From assembly GCF_900107205.1 (NCBI RefSeq), contig NZ_FNPC01000003.1, positions 186,001-250,000 on the forward strand: a DNA stretch of 64,000 nucleotides, read 5' to 3'. Every line of letters begins with the position of its first letter. The stretch's first letter is position 1. The notes beneath the pieces were generated by a model. It searched no databases. It saw only the letters and a list, made by a program, of their open reading frames with translations, and was not told the origin of the DNA. Positions 58,779-64,000 of this stretch are shown in pieces. Both the position numbers and the translations under genes were made by a program. The stretch is from Halopenitus persicus (GTDB taxonomy: Archaea; Halobacteriota; Halobacteria; Halobacteriales; Haloferacaceae).

Positions 58779-60575
58779 CTACCAGACCAGCCCGATCAGC
58801 ACCGTGCCGGCCGCCACGAGCGTGATGATGAGGACGCCGCGGCCGATCCCGCTGCGCAGCTCCGCGTGAATGCCGGCCCGACGGGCGGCGGATCGGGGAT
58901 TCATCGCGGTCCACTCGATCGCGGCCACGAGCCGCATCGTGAACCGGTCGACGGCCGCCCACGACTCGGTGACGATCCGGACCAGCCCGCGGCCGGCATG
59001 GAAGAACGCCGGATACGTGACGGCGTCGACGTCGCGCATCCGGTGAGCGAGCCACGCCAGGGGTCGCTTGAGCGCGAAGAAGCCGACGAAGCCGGCGGTC
59101 AACAGCGCGGCGGATTCGGTCAGGTGGCCCGTGCTGTAGGGGTGCAGCTCCGCGAGCAGGTACTCCGTGTGGGGCATCAGGCCGAGCAGCGTCTCGTAGG
59201 AGACGCCCAGATAGATGCAGGCGCCGGCGGCAAGCGCCATCCCGACGGTCTGGAACGGCGTCGCGTCGCGCGGCGAGCTCGAGGCGCTGCCGTGGAAGAA
59301 CGTGTAGTACCCGAGCTTGATGAAGGACATGAACGTCCCGACCCCGCCGAGGATGAGCAGCCACCAGAGCAGCCCGCCGTCGAGGGCGATCGTGAACCGG
59401 TGGATCTCGTGGGCGGAGTCGATCACCATCCCCTTCGAGACGAAGCCGTTGAATCCCGGCACGGCCGTGATCGACGCGGCGCCGACCAGATAGATCACGA
59501 ACGCGATCGGCGTCTTCCGCCAGAGACCGCCCATCTCGCGGATGTCCTCCGTCCCGGTTCGGTAGATGATCACGCCGAGGGCCATGAACAGCAGGCTCTT
59601 GTAGAGGACGTTGTTGAGCAGGTGGGCGAAGCCGCCGGCCAGCGCCTTCTCGCCGACGTAGCCCGCCAGGCCGATCCCCGCGAGCATGTACCCGACCTGC
59701 GCCTGGATGTGATACGAGAGGAGCCGGCGCGGGTCGTACTGCAACAGCGCGAAGAAGGCGCCGTAGACGGCCATCGCGCCGCCGAGGTAGGCCATCCACA
59801 GCCCGCCCTCGGGGAACGCCCGGTAGAGGACGTAGACGGCCGTCTTGGTGGTGAACACCGAGAGGAACACCGACGCGGCGATGTGGGGCCGCGGGTAGGT
59901 GTCCGGCAGCCAGGTGTGTAGCCCGATGAACCCGCAGTTGACCCCGATCCCGAGCGCCGCCAGCAGCGCCGCGGAGTCGTGGATCCCGGTCTCGGCCGTG
60001 AACAGGAAGCTCTCGACGGCCCCGAAGTGGACGACGACCGCCCCGAGCAGCACCGTCCCGCCGATGCCGTGGAAGATGGCGTACCGGAAGCCGGCCCGGA
60101 CCGCCGCCCCGCCGTGATGCCAGACGAGCAGCGTCGAGGTGACCGCCATCAGCTCCCAGAAGACGATCAGCGTGAGCCAGTCGCCCGCGTAGATCGTCGC
60201 GACCGTCGACGCGACGTAGATCAGCGCGAGCCCGGTCATCCACCGCGGCGCGTCGCTGCCGTAGGCGTAGATCACCGCCGCGGTCGCGAGGAACCCCACG
60301 ACGACGCCCATCAGCCGGGAGAAGTCGTCGATGTTGAAGAAGACGACGTCGAACCCGAGAAACGTCGTCGCCAGGTGCGGCCCGTACGTCGCCGGGTCGA
60401 AGCTCACGGCCTGCACGAACACGAACGCGGTCGCGGCCGCCCCGAGCAGGTGCCCGAGCCGCCGCGGCAATACGACTGCCAGGACCGCCGCGATCGCCAC
60501 GAGCAGGTACGGCGGGATCGTCGTCAGGGAAACCCCGCCGATCGCACCGGTTACGAGCGCCACGCTGCCCGTCAT
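58779..60575 (-). CDS. MrpD/NuoL-type antiporter subunit (598 aa)
   Basis: A 598-aa proton-conducting membrane subunit of the Mrp antiporter/complex I superfamily, with 14 or so helices; WELMAVTSTLLVWHH and IGVNCGFIGLHTWLPDTYP carry the glutamate and the core helix sequences, and HLLNNVLYKSLLFM the lysine helix. Start ATG at 60575 overlaps the upstream gene's stop as ATGA. It is the last in a set of three paralogues, here probably part of a multisubunit Na+/H+ antiporter. Confidence 0.87.
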   Translation of the reverse strand: MTGSVALVTGAIGGVSLTTIPPYLLVAIAAVLAVVLPRRLGHLLGAAATAFVFVQAVSFDPATYGPHLATTFLGFDVVFFNIDDFSRLMGVVVGFLATAAVIYAYGSDAPRWMTGLALIYVASTVATIYAGDWLTLIVFWELMAVTSTLLVWHHGGAAVRAGFRYAIFHGIGGTVLLGAVVVHFGAVESFLFTAETGIHDSAALLAALGIGVNCGFIGLHTWLPDTYPRPHIAASVFLSVFTTKTAVYVLYRAFPEGGLWMAYLGGAMAVYGAFFALLQYDPRRLLSYHIQAQVGYMLAGIGLAGYVGEKALAGGFAHLLNNVLYKSLLFMALGVIIYRTGTEDIREMGGLWRKTPIAFVIYLVGAASITAVPGFNGFVSKGMVIDSAHEIHRFTIALDGGLLWWLLILGGVGTFMSFIKLGYYTFFHGSASSSPRDATPFQTVGMALAAGACIYLGVSYETLLGLMPHTEYLLAELHPYSTGHLTESAALLTAGFVGFFALKRPLAWLAHRMRDVDAVTYPAFFHAGRGLVRIVTESWAAVDRFTMRLVAAIEWTAMNPRSAARRAGIHAELRSGIGRGVLIITLVAAGTVLIGLVW

Positions 60576-62794
60576 AGGCTCACCCCCGCTCCCTCGAGGC
60601 GCGTCTCGACGATGAGCTCGATCAGGTCGAGGAAGGCCATCTCGCTCGGAATCACGCCGAGCAGGACGGCAAGCGTCATCGCCGTCAGGATCGGCGCGAG
60701 TATGAACCACGTCGTCTCGCGGCCCAGCAGGGCCGATGCACCCCGGATCGACGTCCAGCCGCCCGGCGGCGGGCCGCCGTGGTGAGCGTGGTCGTCGTGG
60801 TCGTCGTGGACAGCGTGGTCGCTCCGGACATCGTGATCCGCGTGAGCGTCGTGGCCGTCGTGGTCAGCGTGGCCGTCGTGGTCAGCGTGTCCGTCGTGGT
60901 CGTGTGCGTTGGCCCCGTCACCGTCGCTGCTCCCGTCGTCGACGTCGTTCGCCCGGTCGTCGGATCCGTCCTCCGGAGTGAACGGAACGTCGGTGTCCGA
61001 GGGATTCATATCGACCGCGTAGTTCCCCGTGTCCACGCGTTCCGCCGGTTCCGAGAAGTCCCGGTCGCCCGGCGTGAAGTCGGGACGGACGACGCCGTCC
61101 TCGCCGCCGACGTCATCGTCCCCGCTAACGGCGGTTTCGTTCCCGCCGGTCTCACCCGCATCGGCCGCGTCGTCGTCGGCCTCCGCGTCCGGGATCGGCG
61201 TCTCGGCGTCCGATTCCGTATCCGCCTTGGCGTCCGATTCCGTATCCGCCTTGGCGTCCGATTTTGCATCCGTTTCGGCATCCGGTTCGGCGTCGCCGCT
61301 TGGTTCGTCGCCGTCGTCGCTCGACTCGTCGCGGTCGCCGCCGTCGGTCCTGACGGCGTCGATCGTGGCGGTCGTCCGGCCGCCGAGCGGGAACTCGACG
61401 AGCGGCTTGGCGTCGTGGGCGTCCTCCGCCTCGAAGAAGGCGGTGTAGACGACCGGCCAGAAGTACGCGATGTTGAGCACGCCCGACACCAGCAGCGCGC
61501 CGGCGAGGTAGTAGCCGACCGGCGTCGCCGCGCCCATGGCCACCCCGCCGACCAGCATGTAGAACTTGCTCACGAACCCGGCGACGAGCGGGATGCCGGC
61601 CATCCCGGCGGCAGCGACCGTGAACGCGGCCATCGTCACCGGCATCCGCTTGCCGATCCCGGCCATCTCCGAGATGTAGTCGGTGTGGGTCTCGACGTGG
61701 ATGCAGCCCGCACAGAAGAACAGGGTGAGCTTCATAAAGGCGTGCGCGGGGATGTGCAACAGCGCGCCAACGAGCCCGTGCCAGCCGAACAGTCCGAGCC
61801 CGAGCAGGATGTAGCTGAGCTGGCTCACCGTCGAGTAGGCGAGCCGCTGTTTGAGGTGGTCCTTCCGTATGGCGATGATGCTCGCGGCCGTGAGCGTGAT
61901 CGCCGCCATCACCGACAGCCAGACGCCCACGCCGAGATCGAAGACGACCTCGGGGCCGAAGACGTCGAGGACGACCCGCGAGACGCCGAAGGCGCCGGAC
62001 TTGACGACCGCCACGGCGTGGAGCAGGCCCGACACCGGCGTCGGCGCGACCATCGCCTCGGGAAGCCACTGGTGCAGCGGCATCAGACCGGCCTTCACGG
62101 CGAACCCGACCCCGAGCAGGACGAACGCGATCTTCGCCATCAGGGGGTCGCTGTTGGCCGCGGTCGCGAGCGCGTCCATCCCGCCCGCCGAGAAGGCGAC
62201 GGTCGGCTCGCCCACGAGGCCGGTGAGCCAGTAGACCATCACGGTGCCGGCGAGCACGAGCACGCCGCCGCCGAACATCGTGTACGCGAGGTACTTCCGG
62301 CCCGCCGACCGCGCCTCGGGCGTCTCGTCGTGGGCGACGAGCGGATAGGTCGCGATCGACAGCAGCTCGTAGAAGACGAAGATGGTGACCAGGTTGCCGG
62401 CGAAGGCGATCCCCATCGTCGTCGACAGCGAGACCGCGAAGGCCGCGAAGTACCGGGTCTGGTTGGGTTCGTCGAGCCCGCGCATGTACCCGATGCTGTA
62501 CAGCGACGTGATGATCCAGAGGCCGCTGGCCAGCACCGCGAACAGCATTCCCAGCGGGTCCGCCCGCAGGGTGAACTCGACGTACGGCAGGAAGGTCACG
62601 ACCTCCGTGACGTAGACGGTTCCGGCGAGCACGCCGGGCAGCAACGAGACGACGGCACCGAACTTCGCGACGGCGGCCAGCAGCGTCCATCCCTCGCGCA
62701 GGTTCGGCCGCCGATGGGACGCGACGATGGCCCCGCTGGCCACGAACGATACGAGAACGACGAACAACGGTCGCAGTGAGTCGACTTCGGTCAT
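60572..62794 (-). CDS. MrpD/NuoL-type antiporter subunit with long His/Asp-rich loop (740 aa)
   Basis: A 740-aa paralogue of the neighbouring subunits. FVFYELLSIATYPLV and KAGLMPLHQWLPEAM are the core helices. Between the last pair of membrane helices, residues about 460-690 form a hydrophilic insertion: first acidic (AKADTESDAKADTESDAE), then rich in histidine (DHDGHADHDGHADHDGHD near residues 626-670). The final helix is WFILAPILTAMTLAVLLG. The family usually spans about 500 residues, so the loop is a clear extra. The stop overlaps the next subunit's start by 4 bp. Confidence 0.87.
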   Translation of the reverse strand: MTEVDSLRPLFVVLVSFVASGAIVASHRRPNLREGWTLLAAVAKFGAVVSLLPGVLAGTVYVTEVVTFLPYVEFTLRADPLGMLFAVLASGLWIITSLYSIGYMRGLDEPNQTRYFAAFAVSLSTTMGIAFAGNLVTIFVFYELLSIATYPLVAHDETPEARSAGRKYLAYTMFGGGVLVLAGTVMVYWLTGLVGEPTVAFSAGGMDALATAANSDPLMAKIAFVLLGVGFAVKAGLMPLHQWLPEAMVAPTPVSGLLHAVAVVKSGAFGVSRVVLDVFGPEVVFDLGVGVWLSVMAAITLTAASIIAIRKDHLKQRLAYSTVSQLSYILLGLGLFGWHGLVGALLHIPAHAFMKLTLFFCAGCIHVETHTDYISEMAGIGKRMPVTMAAFTVAAAGMAGIPLVAGFVSKFYMLVGGVAMGAATPVGYYLAGALLVSGVLNIAYFWPVVYTAFFEAEDAHDAKPLVEFPLGGRTTATIDAVRTDGGDRDESSDDGDEPSGDAEPDAETDAKSDAKADTESDAKADTESDAETPIPDAEADDDAADAGETGGNETAVSGDDDVGGEDGVVRPDFTPGDRDFSEPAERVDTGNYAVDMNPSDTDVPFTPEDGSDDRANDVDDGSSDGDGANAHDHDGHADHDGHADHDGHDAHADHDVRSDHAVHDDHDDHAHHGGPPPGGWTSIRGASALLGRETTWFILAPILTAMTLAVLLGVIPSEMAFLDLIELIVETRLEGAGVSL

Positions 62795-64000
62795 TCAGAT
62801 CATCCTCCCGAGGAACGGTTCGAAGAGGTCGTATGCGGCGAAGCCCGCGAACCCGAGCCCGACCGCGGTCACCGTGACGACCACGAGGACCACGAAGGCG
62901 CCCGTCGGGACGTCGCCGTGCCCCTCGCGGCCCCCATCCGGCTGGGTCGACGTGTTCGGCTGGGCCGGGGCGTCCGACTGGGCCGGGGCGTCCGACTGTG
63001 TCGACGCGTTCGGCTGGGTCGGGACGTCCGCGGCGTGCGTGGACGACCCCGCGTCGCCGGGTCCGGGGTCGGCGCCGGCGAAGTACAGCTGCTCGACGAT
63101 CCGGGCGACGTACGCCAGCGTGAACAGGGTACTCACGAGCATCACGGCCGCGATCCCGAGCCCGGCGGGATCGCCGGCACCGGCGGCCTCCACTGCGCCG
63201 AGCGCGATGTACCACTTGCCCAGGAGGCCGACCGAGGGCGGGATCCCGACGAGCGCGAGCCCGAGGACGACGACCGCCCCCGAGAGGTACGGCGCCCGCC
63301 GCGCGAGGCTCGCGAGGTCGGCGACGCGGCGCGCGCCGTAGCCGTACGCGAGCAGGGCGACGCCCAGGAACAGCCCGAACTTGAGCAGGCCGTGTCCGAG
63401 CAGGTGGACGATGCCGCCCAGCAGCGCCGTCTCGTTGGCCAACGCGATCGCGGCGACGATCATCCCGAACTGCGCGACGGACGAGTAGGCGAACAGCCGC
63501 TTGAGGTCGGACTGCATCGCCGCGAGCGCCGAGCCGACGAGGATCGAGACCCCGGCGGCAAGCAGCATCGCGTTCGTGATCGCGCCGTTCGCGGCGAGGA
63601 ACTCGACCGTGAAGACGGTGTAGGTGATGCGCAACAGCGCGTACGCCGCCGACGTGGAGACCAGCGCCGCGATGAACGCCGTCACCGCGTCCGGCGCTCG
63701 CTGGTAGGCGTCCGGCTGCCAGACGTGCAGCGGGAAGACGGCGATCTTCAGCGAGAGGCCGACGACGATGAACGCGTAGCCCGCCCGGATCAGGGGGTCG
63801 CCGTAGCCGACGGCCGCGATCGCGGACTGGAGGTCGATCATGTTCAGCGACCCCGTCGCGAGGAAGGTGTAGCCGACGCCGATCAGATACAGCGAGGCGC
63901 CGACGGTTCCGACCAGGAGGTACTTGATCGACGCGTACGCGCTGGCACCGGACCGGTCGGCCGCGACGAGCGCGTAGGTCGTCAACCCGACGATCTCCAG
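62795..64000 (-). CDS. MrpD/NuoN-type antiporter subunit (5' end outside window)
   Basis: The frame is open to the end of the window, giving 401 visible residues of a third paralogue; the first residues are LEIVGLTTYALVAADR, the interior of a helix, so the gene starts upstream. FPLHVWQPDAYQRAPDAV, LKRLFAYSSVAQFGM and LLGHGLLKFGLFLGVALLAYG are typical. The C-terminal 80 residues have a linker of Asp/Ala/Gln/Pro/Thr repeats (TQSDAPAQSDAPAQPNTSTQ) before a last helix. It ends directly before the ATG of the next subunit (TGAATG). Confidence 0.87.
   Translation of the reverse strand: MEIVGLTTYALVAADRSGASAYASIKYLLVGTVGASLYLIGVGYTFLATGSLNMIDLQSAIAAVGYGDPLIRAGYAFIVVGLSLKIAVFPLHVWQPDAYQRAPDAVTAFIAALVSTSAAYALLRITYTVFTVEFLAANGAITNAMLLAAGVSILVGSALAAMQSDLKRLFAYSSVAQFGMIVAAIALANETALLGGIVHLLGHGLLKFGLFLGVALLAYGYGARRVADLASLARRAPYLSGAVVVLGLALVGIPPSVGLLGKWYIALGAVEAAGAGDPAGLGIAAVMLVSTLFTLAYVARIVEQLYFAGADPGPGDAGSSTHAADVPTQPNASTQSDAPAQSDAPAQPNTSTQPDGGREGHGDVPTGAFVVLVVVTVTAVGLGFAGFAAYDLFEPFLGRMI

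Noticed and set aside
60779-62779. Open frame of 666 codons opposite the His-rich antiporter subunit
   Set aside because: It mirrors the membrane-protein gene, lacks membrane segments and promoter, and begins in the antisense of the His repeat.

Overview
The window is chromosomal DNA of an extremely halophilic archaeon (class Halobacteria). The evidence is very high GC, strongly acidic predicted proteins, a twin-arginine plus lipobox signature on four predicted secreted lipoproteins, TATA-like boxes about 27 bp upstream of start codons (mostly leaderless transcripts), CPxCG micro-proteins, and families such as DUF7288/DUF7289, the MutS-like HhH ATPase and bacterial-type ThrRS. A Halorubrum-like genome is plausible but cannot be proved from the sequence. 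Family names are from memory of sequence patterns; no search was run.

Region 1 (1-13.4 kb) looks like a catabolic and transport island. It holds the end of a fused APH-type kinase / AGXT2L-type PLP enzyme, a divergently split PotABCD-type importer (two permeases on the minus strand, binding lipoprotein and ATPase on the plus strand), a TIM-barrel amidohydrolase, a sodium:solute symporter with its small partner, an aldehyde ferredoxin oxidoreductase family protein, an M20 peptidase/deacetylase and a 1-Cys peroxiredoxin. An AT-rich 0.68 kb spacer follows.

Region 2 (14.1-26.8 kb) has a phosphohexomutase and then a second Pot-type importer. Its ATPase lies next to a ROK sugar kinase on the plus strand. 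The binding lipoprotein and two permeases are followed on the minus strand by a UGT-like glycosyltransferase, a cupin and an aldehyde dehydrogenase. At the divergent end sit an IclR regulator and a DAO-type FAD oxidoreductase whose upstream region carries two near-identical palindromes. A 26-codon leaderless ORF appears to couple translation into the glycosyltransferase.

Region 3 (27-43 kb) is mostly housekeeping: ThrRS, a class V aminotransferase, a CPxCG micro-protein, a possible HNH nuclease, tRNA-Lys(CUU), an RCK_N-DHH-DHHA1 protein, a PRC-barrel protein, a MutS-like ATPase, methylmalonyl-CoA epimerase, class I aldolase and fructose-bisphosphatase, plus several uncharacterised haloarchaeal families.

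Region 4 (42.9-53.3 kb) is a type IV pilus-like locus: secretion ATPase, membrane platform protein and six small proteins with pilin-like N-terminal membrane segments. Region 5 (53.5-58.7 kb) has a DUF1405 membrane protein, a 47-bp repeat array beside tRNA-Arg(CCU), TatA, an SDR/enoyl-CoA hydratase pair and an HD-domain protein. Region 6 (58.8-64 kb) contains three paralogous antiporter/complex I-type membrane subunits, one with a large His/Asp-rich loop; the third runs off the window.

A recurring feature is short tandem duplications (15-47 bp) in spacers and at gene 3' ends, and copies of tRNA 3'-end sequence beside both tRNA genes. No CRISPR array, rRNA, transposase or integrase gene was seen.
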